Notes: generated from the letters alone by a model not told the origin. Positions 1 to 11,072 are shown, counted from the stretch's first letter. The stretch: 38,469 nt of DNA from Luteolibacter sp. (GCA_030828305.1 JAURCU010000013.1:1-38469); one strand, 5' to 3'. A program made the numbers and translations.

Positions 1-2
1 CC

Positions 3-395
3 ATGAAGATTTCCAAGACCGCCGCTGCAACCGCCCGCCGAATTTTCGGCATGTGCCAGGTGGACGGCCGTCTGGATGAAGCTCGCCTCAGCAAGGCGGT
101 GGCCAAGCTCAAGGGTTCCCACACCCGCGACCTCCATGCCGTTTTTGGCGCCTTGCATCGCTTGGCCCGCCTGGAACTCGAAGGCCGCAAGGTGACTGTG
201 GAGAGCGCTGTCGAACTTGACGAGGCCTCGCGCTCCAAGTTGCTTGCCGAGCTCAGCACCCAGTATGGCCCGGACCTCGAAATCCAATACAAGATCAACG
301 CCGAGCTCATCGGCGGCATGCGCATCAAGGTGGGCGACGACGTCTTCGATGGCTCGGTCCAAGGCCGCCTCAAGCGCCTCGAAGCGGCTTTCTAA
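3..395 (+). CDS. atpH: F1Fo ATP synthase subunit delta (short form)
   Basis: Delta links the F1 head to the peripheral stalk of the ATP synthase. The C-terminal signature IGGMRIKVGDDVFDGSVQGRL (about residues 103-123) is the classic OSCP/delta ending. The protein is 130 residues from the ATG at base 3, against about 177 in E. coli, so the N-terminal helical domain is shortened. Because the window starts two bases before this ATG, a longer N-terminus cannot be excluded, but the opening (MKISKTAAATARRIF) reads like a natural start and matches my recollection of short delta subunits in related bacteria. The gene lies 45 bp before atpA, as expected for a conserved atp operon. Confidence 0.88.
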   Translation: MKISKTAAATARRIFGMCQVDGRLDEARLSKAVAKLKGSHTRDLHAVFGALHRLARLELEGRKVTVESAVELDEASRSKLLAELSTQYGPDLEIQYKINAELIGGMRIKVGDDVFDGSVQGRLKRLEAAF

Positions 396-440
396 TCTCT
401 GACCCTTTCCTACTAACCACTCCCCAAACCAACTCATCCC

Positions 441-1982
441 ATGAGCAGCATCCTCCAGGAACTTGAACAAGAAATCGCCGGAATCACCTCTTCGGTTGAA
501 AAAACCAACGTCGGCATTGTCCGCCAGGTCGGTGACGGCGTGGCCAAGGTCGAAGGCCTCTCCGACGTCATGCTCAACGAAATGATCGATTTCGGCGGTG
601 GCGTGACCGGCATGGCGCTCAACCTTGAGGAAAGCGAAGTCGGCGTCGTGCTGCTCGGCAACTACGATGCGGTGACCGAAGGTTCTGAATGCCGCACCAC
701 CGGCAAGCTGCTCTCCGTGCCCGTCGGCGAAGCCACCCTTGGTCGCGTGGTCAATGCCCTTGGCGAACCCGTGGATGGCAAGGGCGCCATAGACGCCGCC
801 GATCAATACCCGATGGAGAAGATCGCCCCCGGCATCATTGAGCGCAAATCGGTTTCAGTGCCCGTTCAGACCGGCATCATGGCTGTCGACGCCATGATCC
901 CCATTGGTCGTGGACAGCGTGAGCTCATCATTGGTGACCGCTCAACCGGGAAGACCACCATCGCCGTGGACACCATCATTTCGCAGGCCAAGCAGAACAA
1001 GGCTGCCGAGCAGGGCAAGCTGCAGAACCACAAGCCCCTCTATTGTATCTATGTGGCCGTGGGCCAGAAGCTCTCCAACGTGACCCGCACCTTCAAGACC
1101 CTCGAGGATGCCGGAGCCATGGAATACACCACCATCGTTTCCGCATCGGCTTCCGACCCGGCGGCCATGCAATACCTCGCCCCCTACGCCGGTTGTGCTC
1201 TCGCCGAGTACCTCATGGACCAGGGCAAAGACGTGCTCATCGTGTTTGATGACCTTTCCAAACACGCCGTTGCCTACCGCCAGGTGTCGCTCATTCTTCG
1301 CCGCCCCTCCGGTCGTGAGGCCTATCCCGGTGACGTGTTTTACCTTCATTCCCGCCTGCTTGAGCGCTCGGCCCGTCTGTCCGACGCTGCCGGTGGCGGT
1401 TCACTGACGGCACTTCCCATCATTGAAACCCAGGCCGGTGACGTTTCCGCCTACATTCCAACCAACGTGATTTCGATCACCGACGGACAGATTTACCTCG
1501 AGACGGACCTCTTCTACCAAGGCGTGCGTCCCGCCATTTCGGTGGGTCTCTCGGTGTCGCGTGTGGGTTCCGCTGCCCAGACCAAGACCATCAAGTCGGT
1601 GGCTGGCACGACTAAGCTCGATTTGGCCCAATACCGCGAGCTGCAGGCTTTCGCCCAGTTCGGCTCCGACCTCGATGCGTCCACCAAGAAGAAGCTCGAT
1701 CGCGGTGCTCGCATCGTGGAGCTCTTCAAGCAAAACCAATACAGCCCCGTTTCCATGGAGCTTGAGGCCGTCTACCTTTTCGCGATGCAGAACGGTTTCT
1801 TCGACGATGTCGCCGTGGAAGACGTCCAGCGCTTCCAGGCCGACATGGGCGAGTTCTTCACCACCCGCAAGAGCGAGCTCCTCGACACCATCCGCAACGA
1901 GAAGCCCGACCTCAAGAAGGACGCCGAGAAAGTCGACGCCCTCAAGCAGGCCATCGACGACTTCAAGGGTTCGTGGAAATAA
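441..1982 (+). CDS. atpA: F1Fo ATP synthase subunit alpha
   Basis: Alpha is the non-catalytic nucleotide-binding subunit of the F1 hexamer. The 513-residue product is of normal length. It has the P-loop GDRSTGKT at residues 165-172, the beta-barrel N-terminus ([14 protein letters not shown]) and the typical SISDGQIYLE-like stretch (here [10 protein letters not shown]). The stop codon TAA at 1980-1982 lies inside a perfect 22-bp direct repeat. No clear Shine-Dalgarno motif precedes the ATG; the bases before it read ctcatccc. Cotranscription with atpH and atpG is inferred from order and spacing. Confidence 0.98.
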   Translation: MSSILQELEQEIAGITSSVEKTNVGIVRQVGDGVAKVEGLSDVMLNEMIDFGGGVTGMALNLEESEVGVVLLGNYDAVTEGSECRTTGKLLSVPVGEATLGRVVNALGEPVDGKGAIDAADQYPMEKIAPGIIERKSVSVPVQTGIMAVDAMIPIGRGQRELIIGDRSTGKTTIAVDTIISQAKQNKAAEQGKLQNHKPLYCIYVAVGQKLSNVTRTFKTLEDAGAMEYTTIVSASASDPAAMQYLAPYAGCALAEYLMDQGKDVLIVFDDLSKHAVAYRQVSLILRRPSGREAYPGDVFYLHSRLLERSARLSDAAGGGSLTALPIIETQAGDVSAYIPTNVISITDGQIYLETDLFYQGVRPAISVGLSVSRVGSAAQTKTIKSVAGTTKLDLAQYRELQAFAQFGSDLDASTKKKLDRGARIVELFKQNQYSPVSMELEAVYLFAMQNGFFDDVAVEDVQRFQADMGEFFTTRKSELLDTIRNEKPDLKKDAEKVDALKQAIDDFKGSWK

Positions 1983-2023
1983 CCGCCCGCCCACCCAAGT
2001 CGAAATAACCGCCCGCCCACCCA
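1976..2023 (+). repeat. Perfect 22-bp tandem direct repeat across the atpA stop codon
   Basis: Bases 1976-1997 are repeated exactly at 2002-2023, with a 26-bp period. Both copies share the core TAACCGCCCGCCCACCC. The first copy includes the atpA stop codon and the second fills most of the atpA-atpG gap, placing another TAA at 2006-2008. It looks like a recent 26-bp tandem duplication. Confidence 0.95.
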
Positions 2024-2053
2024 TCAGATAACAATCCCCTCACTCACTGAGTA

Positions 2054-4463
<2,410 letters not shown>

Positions 4464-4512
4464 TTGCACAAAAACGCAAGCTCAACTCATCTCCCCCAAA
4501 TTTCGCAATCCC

Positions 4513-4926
4513 ATGGCCATGCATCTCGACATTGTGACCCCAGAGAAGAAAGTCTTCTCGGGCTTTGTGGACAATGTCTACTTGCCGGGTGCGGATGGTG
4601 AGATGGGCATTCTACCCCAGCACGCCGGCCTGGTGAGCGCTCTCCAAGCCGGAGAGTTGCGTTACCTTCACAACGGCGAAGTTGGCACTCTGGCCGTGGG
4701 TTCCGGCTTTGCCGAAATCACGCAGGAAAAGGTGGTGGTGCTCACTGACATGGCTCTTGGTGAAGAAGAGATCGACGAAGAGGAGACCGAAAAGGCCCTC
4801 GAGCGCGCCAAGGAGAAGCTGCATGATCAGGAGCACGACTTGGATGCCGAGGAAGTCGCCAACCTCCAGGCGCTCATCGCCAAGCAAATGGCGGCACTGA
4901 GCTTCAAGCGCAAGCGCAGGCATTGA
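4513..4926 (+). CDS. atpC: F1Fo ATP synthase subunit epsilon
   Basis: Epsilon couples the rotor to the c-ring and can inhibit ATP hydrolysis. From the ATG at 4513 the product is 137 residues: an N-terminal beta-sandwich (HLDIVTPEKKVFSGFVDNVYLPGADGEMGILPQHA region) and a C-terminal helical hairpin rich in Glu and Lys (about residues 85-135). The frame stays open upstream to 4444, but those codons overlap the end of atpD and are not family-like; ATG at 4519 is another possible start. It is the last gene of the atp operon, 49 bp after atpD. Confidence 0.94.
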   Translation: MAMHLDIVTPEKKVFSGFVDNVYLPGADGEMGILPQHAGLVSALQAGELRYLHNGEVGTLAVGSGFAEITQEKVVVLTDMALGEEEIDEEETEKALERAKEKLHDQEHDLDAEEVANLQALIAKQMAALSFKRKRRH

Positions 4927-5018
4927 TTGGGTGCCAATCTGGCTTAAAATCCTCTCATGGGCATGCTTTGCGCCAAATCCTGAACGAAACAGGGAGATTG
5001 CGCCGCTCTACGGTTTGC

Positions 5019-5031
5019 GCCCTAATAGGGC
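5019..5031 (+). promoter_or_regulatory. Short hairpin directly upstream of pilB start
   Basis: GCCCT-AAT-AGGGC forms a 5-bp stem with a 3-base loop that ends nine bases before the pilB ATG at 5041. It lies where a ribosome would load and might affect translation. The same leader contains three copies of TTGCGCC, at 4968-4974, 4998-5004 and 5015-5021. A functional role is only inference. Confidence 0.3.
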
Positions 5032-5040
5032 CAACGCCCC

Positions 5041-6750
5041 ATGAATCAGATGCTCATCGATCCGGCTGTCCGCATAGGCTGCGAGAACCTGCCCGCCCTC
5101 AAGGAAGTCCTGGAGGGTGCCATGCAGCGGCAACGCTCGCCGATTGATGACCTGCTGGACTCCGGAGTGCTCGATGAGGAGCGCTATCTCAAGGAATTGG
5201 CTCACGATCTCGGCCTTGAGTGGTTGCAGAGTATTCCGATTGCAGAACTGCCGCTGCCGCTGCGTGAGGCCTGTGGTCCCCAGCTTGCACTGCGCCATCG
5301 CCTGCTGCCGATGGAAATCACCGGCGAGGACGGGGCTGAGCGCCTGACTCTCTGCACCTTTGATCCATTCAACCTGGTGGCCCGTCAGGCAGCTGCTCAG
5401 GAATTGGACATGCCCGTTGATTGGGTGATGGCTTCCCGCAAGCGACTGCACGAGGCGCTCCGCCGCCTTTACGGGGTAGGGGCAGATACCTTTGAGCAGA
5501 TCCTTGAGGGCCGCGACTTCGACTATGATGCGATCGAGGCCAGCGAGGACGAAGCCAACATCATTGATGACGACGACGAAGAGGCCAGCGTGGTCAAGTT
5601 CGTCAACCAGATCATTCGCGAGGCGCTCGACCAACGTGCCACCGACATCCACGTCGAACCCCTGGCCAGCAATCTGCGCATCCGCTACCGCATTGATGGC
5701 GTGCTCGCCGAGGTGGCTGTGCCCGAGAACATCAAGGCGCTACAAAGTTCGGTCATCGCACGCCTCAAGATCATGGCTCGCCTCGACATCGCCGAGCGCC
5801 GCATCCCTCAGGATGGCCGCATCAATCTGCAGTTCGAAGGCCAGACCATCGACGTGCGTGTCGCCACTGTTCCCACGGTGGAAGGTGAGAGTGTTTCGTT
5901 GCGTCTGCTTAACCAGGAGAAGTTCAACTTAGAGAAACTCAGCCTCGAGCCCTTCGTCAAAAACAAGATCCAGAAGCTCCTGAGCATGTCCAATGGCATT
6001 GTGCTGATCACTGGCCCCACCGGCTCGGGAAAATCGACCAGTCTCTACTCTTTCTTAAGTGAAGTGAATCACCCCGACCTGCGCATCGTCACCGTTGAGG
6101 ATCCAGTGGAGAACAAGCTTCCCGGCGTGATGCAGATCGCGGTTAAAAGCGACATCGGGCTGACCTTTGCCAACGCGCTACGCTCAATTCTGCGCGCCGA
6201 TCCCAACATTGTCATGGTCGGTGAAGTGCGCGATCTAGAAACTGCCGAGATTGCCATCCGCGCCTCGCTCACCGGTCACCTCGTGTTCTCCACCTTGCAC
6301 ACCAATGATGCACTCGGTGGCATCAGTCGTTTGGTCGACATGGGCGTGGAGCCCTTCCTGGTATCGGCCGCCGTGCGCGCTTTCCTTGCCCAGCGACTGG
6401 TGCGTCGCCTTTGCCCCAGTTGTAAGCAGCCGCGTGAGCTCTCGGCACTCGACCTGCAGGAACTGGGTGTCCCCGCCAATATTACCGGGCAGGCTTTCAG
6501 CCCGGTCGGCTGTGATCGCTGCCGTGGCACGGGCTTCTCGGGACGACTGGCCATCTATGAAGTGGTGCTGATCACCGATGCGATGCAGGAGCTGGTTGCT
6601 CATGGCGCACCCGCCTCCAAGATGCGCGAGCAAGCCATTCGTGATGGCTACGTGCCGATGCGCACCTACGGTTGGCACAAGGCCATGCAGGGAGAGACCA
6701 CCATCGAGGAAGTGATTTCTGTGACCACCACTGAGCATGCGAGTGCCTAG
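5041..6750 (+). CDS. PilB/GspE-type secretion or pilus assembly ATPase
   Basis: This is a cytoplasmic hexameric ATPase that would power type IV pilus or type II secretion assembly. The 569-residue product has an N-terminal GspE/MshEN-type domain (about 1-160), a linker rich in Asp and Glu (about residues 164-185, ASEDEANIIDDDDEEASV), then the ATPase core with Walker A GPTGSGKST at 325-333, the Asp box (TVEDPVEN), a Walker B segment reading IVMVGEVRD and the His box STLHTNDA. A zinc-type tetracysteine follows (Cys458, Cys461, Cys491, Cys494). The family cannot be split into PilB or GspE by this alone. The partner platform gene pilC/gspF follows after 199 bp, separated by a terminator-like hairpin and a promoter candidate. 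Confidence 0.93.
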   Translation: MNQMLIDPAVRIGCENLPALKEVLEGAMQRQRSPIDDLLDSGVLDEERYLKELAHDLGLEWLQSIPIAELPLPLREACGPQLALRHRLLPMEITGEDGAERLTLCTFDPFNLVARQAAAQELDMPVDWVMASRKRLHEALRRLYGVGADTFEQILEGRDFDYDAIEASEDEANIIDDDDEEASVVKFVNQIIREALDQRATDIHVEPLASNLRIRYRIDGVLAEVAVPENIKALQSSVIARLKIMARLDIAERRIPQDGRINLQFEGQTIDVRVATVPTVEGESVSLRLLNQEKFNLEKLSLEPFVKNKIQKLLSMSNGIVLITGPTGSGKSTSLYSFLSEVNHPDLRIVTVEDPVENKLPGVMQIAVKSDIGLTFANALRSILRADPNIVMVGEVRDLETAEIAIRASLTGHLVFSTLHTNDALGGISRLVDMGVEPFLVSAAVRAFLAQRLVRRLCPSCKQPRELSALDLQELGVPANITGQAFSPVGCDRCRGTGFSGRLAIYEVVLITDAMQELVAHGAPASKMREQAIRDGYVPMRTYGWHKAMQGETTIEEVISVTTTEHASA

Positions 6751-6807
6751 AAGCCATCTCATCAATCCTGCACGGACCTTTTATTTTGTTTGAATTGAAT
6801 TTGAAAC

Positions 6808-6825
6808 AGCGGCTACGCCGTTTTT
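6808..6825 (+). terminator. Putative intrinsic terminator after the PilB/GspE gene
   Basis: AGCGGC-TAC-GCCGTT can pair as a short GC-rich stem with a 3-base loop, followed at once by a run of T residues (TTTTT at 6821-6825). It sits 58 bp after the PilB/GspE stop codon and before the promoter candidate of the next gene. The stem is short, so it may be weak. Confidence 0.45.
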
Positions 6826-6855
6826 CCCATGCATGGCCTTCGGGCTCCGCGCCTC

Positions 6856-6888
6856 TTGACATCAAGCCGCGTTGCTCCTTGCTAGATT
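6856..6888 (+). promoter_or_regulatory. Candidate promoter for the PilC/GspF gene
   Basis: A perfect TTGACA box lies at 6856-6861. A TAGATT box preceded by TGC, an extended -10 form, lies at 6883-6888. The spacing of 21 bp is longer than ideal, so the extended -10 would have to carry much of the recognition. The predicted transcript would have a leader of about 55 bases. Confidence 0.38.
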
Positions 6889-6949
6889 TCAAGATTCACT
6901 GGAATAGCCCCACCCAGGGTTGATGAGATAACTTCTAGTAAATTCCATC

Positions 6950-8212
6950 ATGGCCATCTTCTCCTACAAGGCGCTCTCTGCCAACGGCTCAGTCACCACC
7001 GGTGAGTTGGATGCAGCGGACCGTAACGAGGCTCTTCGTCGTCTTGAGCGCAAAGGTCTGCAGCCAGTGCAGCTCAAGCAGAGCGGGGCAGCAGCCGCCA
7101 AAGCGGCGGCGGCCAAGGCTTCGGGCAAGCCCAAGGCTGACGCGGGTCCTGAGAGTTTCGGGGAGGGCCCGGTCAAATTGAAGCGCGCGGAAGTGGTGCT
7201 CTTCACCGAGGAACTCTCCGACATGCTGGGTGCCGGCCTGCAACTGGAGCCGGCACTCAAGGCGATGGAGGGGCGTCAGGAGTTGGGCAATCTCAAGGAG
7301 GTGTCCTGGAAGATCCGCCAGATTGTGCGCGACGGCAGCAGCTTCTCCTCTGCGCTGCGCCGGGTCAGCCCCAGCTTCGGTCCGCTCTATTGCTCGCTGG
7401 CTGCGGCGGGTGAGGCCTCTGGTGCGCTCGATACCATCCTCAAGCGTCAGGCTCATTACCTCAAGACCCTCGCGGATCTGCGGGCCAAGCTGATTTTGGC
7501 GATGATCTACCCTTCGCTTCTGGTCACCGCCGGCATCGGTTTGGCCGTTGTCTGTGTCACCGTCCTCATCCCACAACTCCTCTCGCTGTTGGAAAGCACC
7601 CCGGGTAGCACGCCCACCTTGGGCATTGCCATTTTGATGTTTGTTTCCGGCTTTCTGACCAAGTGGTGGCTGGCCATGGTGCTGGCCATCGTCGCGGTCG
7701 TCATTTTCTTCAAGGCTTGGTTGGACAATCCGGCCAACAAGCCGACCTGGGACCGCGCCAAGCTCAGCCTGCCGCTTTTCGGGCGGGTGGTTTCGAGCCG
7801 CTTTTACGTGCAGTTTCTGGAGACGATGGCCAATCTGGTGGGCAATGGCCTGCCGCTTTTGCGCGCCCTCGAACTCTCCCGCGATGCCACCGAGAACGCT
7901 GAACTGCGCAAGCATCTCGACAAGGTTATCGATCAGGTTGGTGACGGTCGCGCCCTATCCAGTGCCTTGATCCGTACGGAAGCCTTTCCTCCACTGCTCA
8001 TTGACATGGTCTCTGTGGGTGAGCGCACCGGCAAGATCGAGCAATCCCTGCGCCGCGCCGCCGAACGCTTTGATCGAGAGCTCGACAACAGCCTGCAGCG
8101 CATCATGGCGCTGATCACCCCGGTGGTGCTGATCGTGATCGCTGCCCTTGTGGGGGTGATGGCTTACATGATCATCATGTCCATCCTGCAGACACTCTCG
8201 AGTATGTCTTGA
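6950..8212 (+). CDS. PilC/GspF-type inner-membrane platform protein
   Basis: This protein would form the inner-membrane platform that the PilB/GspE ATPase drives. The 420-residue product has two T2SSF/GspF repeats: the first around residues 82-205 (FTEELSDMLGAGLQLEPALKA) and the second around residues 285-410 (FLETMANLVGNGLPLLRALE). Hydrophobic membrane segments lie near residues 180-205, 220-245 and 385-415. An Ala/Lys-rich linker (about residues 46-65) joins the N-terminal SYKALSANGSV segment to the core. Only the ATPase and platform are here; no pilin, secretin or peptidase gene is in the window. Confidence 0.93.
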   Translation: MAIFSYKALSANGSVTTGELDAADRNEALRRLERKGLQPVQLKQSGAAAAKAAAAKASGKPKADAGPESFGEGPVKLKRAEVVLFTEELSDMLGAGLQLEPALKAMEGRQELGNLKEVSWKIRQIVRDGSSFSSALRRVSPSFGPLYCSLAAAGEASGALDTILKRQAHYLKTLADLRAKLILAMIYPSLLVTAGIGLAVVCVTVLIPQLLSLLESTPGSTPTLGIAILMFVSGFLTKWWLAMVLAIVAVVIFFKAWLDNPANKPTWDRAKLSLPLFGRVVSSRFYVQFLETMANLVGNGLPLLRALELSRDATENAELRKHLDKVIDQVGDGRALSSALIRTEAFPPLLIDMVSVGERTGKIEQSLRRAAERFDRELDNSLQRIMALITPVVLIVIAALVGVMAYMIIMSILQTLSSMS

Positions 8213-8246
8213 TTACATGTTGCCCATGGCTTACTGAACGTCCGTC

Positions 8247-8354
8247 ATGACCAAATCCTCTATTGAGCGCAGCTGCAAAGTGTTCCTGGTCGCCCTTGTG
8301 TTGACCTTCATTTGGACCTGCACCCGAGTGTTGGGGATGCTTGGAGTGCTTTAA
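8247..8354 (+). CDS. Candidate 35-residue single-pass membrane peptide
   Basis: An ORF of 35 codons starts 34 bp after the PilC/GspF stop. Its product begins MTKSSIERSCKVF and continues as one hydrophobic segment (residues 12-35, VFLVALVLTFIWTCTRVL), with positive residues before it, as expected for a small inner-membrane protein. The start follows the sequence ccgtc, similar to other starts in this window, and no Shine-Dalgarno motif is visible. I do not recognise a family. It could be a chance ORF; the close spacing to the platform gene is the main support. Confidence 0.35.
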   Translation: MTKSSIERSCKVFLVALVLTFIWTCTRVLGMLGVL

Positions 8355-8392
8355 GCTCATACTCCTCCAGGCGGCTTCGCCGTCACCGTGTT

Positions 8393-8444
8393 GTCCGCGG
8401 TAGGCACTTGCACTCGCTTTGCTCGTCCGTGGTAGGCGCTTACA
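8393..8444 (+). repeat. Two imperfect 20-bp direct repeats
   Basis: Bases 8393-8412 and 8425-8444 match at 17 of 20 positions, with the shared pattern GTCCG.GGTAGGC.CTT.CA and a 32-bp period. The second copy runs over the stop codon of the leftward exonuclease gene. A hairpin, GGCGGC-TTC-GCCGTC at 8370-8384, precedes them. The function is unknown. Confidence 0.7.
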
Positions 8445-9036
8445 AACGCCAGTCCACCTCGACTTCGGTAATCCCACCGGCCTTGTCGTCGTAGCGCAGG
8501 CGGCCGTGCTTGAGGGCGTATTCATGAACGCATTTGGTTACCTTGACGTCAAAAGCACAGTATTGGGCAATGTTTCGCAACGGCTCGAACTCACCGCTTT
8601 TCTTGTGCTCCTGCCACCAGCGCAGGGCGTCGAGGCCGTCGCCGGTTTTTCCCATGCCCAGAGAGGCGGCAGCGACCGAGTCGAGCTTAAGGCGAAAACC
8701 CAGCATTCCCTCCAACTCAAGCATCATGTCGAGGTTGATGGTCTGGTCGGCCAGAGTGTGGAAGACGTATGGCTGTAGGACAGGGTAGTCGAATTGGATG
8801 TGGTTCCAGCCGACCACAAGATCGGCCTTGAGCAGTTCATCAGCGAGGGCCTCCATCTCATTTTCGGGGTAGATTTCGTAGCTGCCGCGTGTCGTGCTGT
8901 AGGTGACCGCTACCGAGACGCCCATCTTGTCCTTGTTGGCGAAGCCGCCCACATCGCCGAAACTGCGCTGAGTCTCGAGGTCAAAATAGACGATATTCTT
9001 GTCGGCCACGCTCTTTGGTAAAGGCTGGGCTCCCAT
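8440..9036 (-). CDS. DEDDy-type 3'-5' exonuclease, RNase H-like fold
   Basis: This is a probable nuclease of the DnaQ-like superfamily. From the ATG at 9036 the product is 198 residues and carries all motifs of the DEDDy class: Asp19 and Glu21 in VYFDLET, Asp82 in GWNHIQFDYPVL, and Tyr158/Asp162 in YCAFD. It resembles stand-alone ribonuclease H-like proteins often annotated as predicted exonucleases; substrate is unknown. The frame is open to 9141, but that start would almost overlap the divergent Skp/OmpH gene, and the extra residues are low in family character; ATG at 9114 is a middle option. Confidence 0.82.
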   Translation of the reverse strand: MGAQPLPKSVADKNIVYFDLETQRSFGDVGGFANKDKMGVSVAVTYSTTRGSYEIYPENEMEALADELLKADLVVGWNHIQFDYPVLQPYVFHTLADQTINLDMMLELEGMLGFRLKLDSVAAASLGMGKTGDGLDALRWWQEHKKSGEFEPLRNIAQYCAFDVKVTKCVHEYALKHGRLRYDDKAGGITEVEVDWRL

Positions 9037-9149
9037 GCGGCAAGCACGCGGATTCACGGATTGGTGGCTGGCATGGGGATGATCGTTGACGACCTTGGAT
9101 TTTGTCCTCAGCATCCAGTCCCGACCCAAAGTTTCACCCATCTCCTCCC

Positions 9150-9773
9150 ATGAAGCATTTCCAACGAATTTTCACCGCACTGTTCTCGCTGTTGCTCCTC
9201 ACTGCCTCTGCTGTGCAGGCCCAAGACAAGCTCAGCATCGCCACCGTCGACATGCAGGAGCTCTTCAAGCAATACTACCGCACCAACGAGGCCCAGAAAC
9301 AGATCAATGTGGAGCGCGCCCGCATCCAGAAGGACAACAACGAGCGCCTCGCCCGCATCCGCACCCTCGAGGAACAACTCGAAACCCTGGGCAAGCAACT
9401 CGAAGACACGACAATTGCCGAGTCCAAGAAACAGGAACTCTTCAAGCAGCGTCAGGTCAAACTGCAGGAAGGCATCGCTCTGGACCGCGAGCGTCGCGAG
9501 TTTCTTCAGCGCCGCAATCAGGCTCTCAATGAAAAGCTAATGCAGCGCATGAAGGGCATTCTCGAGGAAATCCGCAAACTCGTCGAGGAAGAGGCCAAGC
9601 TAGGTAACTACGATTACGTGTTCGACAAGTCGGGCATGAGCACATCCCAAGTGCCCTTCCTGCTCTACACCAAGGACGCCACCGACATCACCGCCAATCT
9701 GCTCAAGCTGCTCAACAAGGATGCTCCCGAGCGTCCCGCCGAGGACGCCAAGCAAGACAAGTCTGCCGAGTAA
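9150..9773 (+). CDS. OmpH/Skp-family periplasmic chaperone
   Basis: Skp-type chaperones hold unfolded outer-membrane proteins in the periplasm. From the ATG at 9150 the 207-residue product has a clear signal peptide (MKHFQRIF, then a Leu-rich core, cleavage near AVQA-QDK). The mature part starts with SIATVDMQELFKQYYRT, typical of the family, then a long charged coiled coil (about residues 50-160) and an Asp/Lys-rich tail. Translation upstream to 9102 is possible but would place a non-secretory extension before the signal peptide. The next gene, lpxD, is 21 bp away, matching the common skp-lpxD pairing. Confidence 0.88.
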   Translation: MKHFQRIFTALFSLLLLTASAVQAQDKLSIATVDMQELFKQYYRTNEAQKQINVERARIQKDNNERLARIRTLEEQLETLGKQLEDTTIAESKKQELFKQRQVKLQEGIALDRERREFLQRRNQALNEKLMQRMKGILEEIRKLVEEEAKLGNYDYVFDKSGMSTSQVPFLLYTKDATDITANLLKLLNKDAPERPAEDAKQDKSAE

Positions 9774-9794
9774 GTTCCTAAGCTTTCAATCCGG

Positions 9795-10817
9795 GTGTCC
9801 GCCACGCTCACGCTCTCAGAACTGGCCAAGTGGGTGGATGGTGAAATTGTCCGCGGTGAGCGCGATCTCATCTTGAGTGGCATGGCTGCTCTCGATCAGG
9901 CCGGCCCCGTCGATGCCAGTTTTCTGGGCAACGAAAAGTATCACCCTCAGTTTCTCGAGACCAAGGCAGGCGCGGTCATCGTGGGTCGTGGTGTAACCGA
10001 TGGTCCCGCGACCACTGCTTTGATCGCGGTCGATAATCCGACCCTCGCCTTCTCTGCCGTGGTTAACCACTTCGCGCAAAGCACGCGTGGCTTTGCGCCG
10101 GGAGTGCATGAGCGAGCCGACATTGACGCCTCTGCCGATGTCCACCCCGACGCCATGGTCCATGCCGGTGCCGTGGTGATGGCGGGAGCCAAAGTCGGAA
10201 AGGGTTCGGAAATCGGTCCCAACGTCGTGGTTGGTGTCGATGCGCAGGTTGGAGAGGATTGCATCCTGATGGCTAACAGCACCTTGCGCGAACGCTGCAC
10301 TTTGGGAGATCGTGTCATCCTGCAGCCGGGTGCTGTTGTCGGCTCGGATGGCTTCGGCTACGAGCTCAACGAGGGCAAGCATGTCAAGATTGAGCAGGTT
10401 GGCATTGTGGAGGTCCAACAGGATGTCGAGATTGGTGCCAATAGCACCATTGATCGCGCGCGCTTCGGCAAGACCGTGATCGGTGAGGGTTCCAAAATCG
10501 ACAACCTGGTGCAGATCGGCCACAACTGTGTGATCGGCAAGCACTGCCTGATTGTTTCCCATGTGGGCATTTCCGGCAGCACTATCATTGGTGATTACGT
10601 GACCTTCGCCGGCCAGTCCGGAGCGGCCGGCCACGTCAAGATTGGTGACAAGGCCGTAATCGCGGGCCGTGCTGGTGTCACCACCGACCTTGAGGGGGGC
10701 CAAGTCTATTCAGGTTTCCCAGCCGTTCCCGTGATGGAGGACCGCAAGTCCCGCGCCATGGCCCGCCGCCTGCCCAAACTCATCGAGCGGATCAAGAAGC
10801 TCGAAGAGGGAAAGTAG
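9795..10817 (+). CDS. lpxD: UDP-3-O-acylglucosamine N-acyltransferase
   Basis: LpxD adds the N-linked acyl chain in lipid A synthesis, which implies a Gram-negative outer membrane. The 340-residue product starts with GTG. It has the N-terminal uridine-binding domain (about 1-100), a left-handed beta-helix of hexapeptide repeats (about 105-300; for example [20 protein letters not shown]), and the catalytic His243 in [10 protein letters not shown], at the position known from E. coli LpxD. The C-terminal helix ([13 protein letters not shown]) is also typical. The gene follows the Skp/OmpH gene closely and is probably cotranscribed with it. Confidence 0.95.
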   Translation: MSATLTLSELAKWVDGEIVRGERDLILSGMAALDQAGPVDASFLGNEKYHPQFLETKAGAVIVGRGVTDGPATTALIAVDNPTLAFSAVVNHFAQSTRGFAPGVHERADIDASADVHPDAMVHAGAVVMAGAKVGKGSEIGPNVVVGVDAQVGEDCILMANSTLRERCTLGDRVILQPGAVVGSDGFGYELNEGKHVKIEQVGIVEVQQDVEIGANSTIDRARFGKTVIGEGSKIDNLVQIGHNCVIGKHCLIVSHVGISGSTIIGDYVTFAGQSGAAGHVKIGDKAVIAGRAGVTTDLEGGQVYSGFPAVPVMEDRKSRAMARRLPKLIERIKKLEEGK

Positions 10818-10834
10818 CCTCGTCAAGCCGAGGT

Positions 10835-11072
10835 GGTTCTTGGTTGCTGGTTCTTGATTCCAGTTACCGGTTGTGAGTAGCGGGCCTTTTTCGAAAACGA
10901 GGCACTCAACAGGTAGGGTATCAACCGGGCTCCATGATTGAGCAGCAAGTTATTACGATATCATTTAACCGAAGGCTTTCCATGCTCCTCTCGCCTCTAG
11001 CAACGAGCGAACTGCGGGCGGCGCTCTCTTTCTATTCGGCCGAAAACCGGGAACTTTTTTGAACCAAGAACC
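10835..11072 (+). repeat. Non-coding segment bounded by an 11-bp perfect inverted repeat
   Basis: GGTTCTTGGTT at 10835-10845 is the exact reverse complement of AACCAAGAACC at 11062-11072. An inner pair, CCGGTT at 10867-10872 and AACCGG at 11045-11050, extends the symmetry, and the left arm has a second TGGTTCTTG at 10848-10856. The 238-bp segment lies between the convergent lpxD and ftsZ genes and contains no credible gene. It may be a small non-autonomous element or a long hairpin. A small stem, CCTCG/CGAGG at 10818-10833, just after lpxD, lacks a T run. Confidence 0.5.

Noticed and set aside
9816..10703. 295-codon minus-strand ORF opposite lpxD
   Set aside because: Shadow of the hexapeptide-repeat coding sequence; its own repeats only reflect lpxD.
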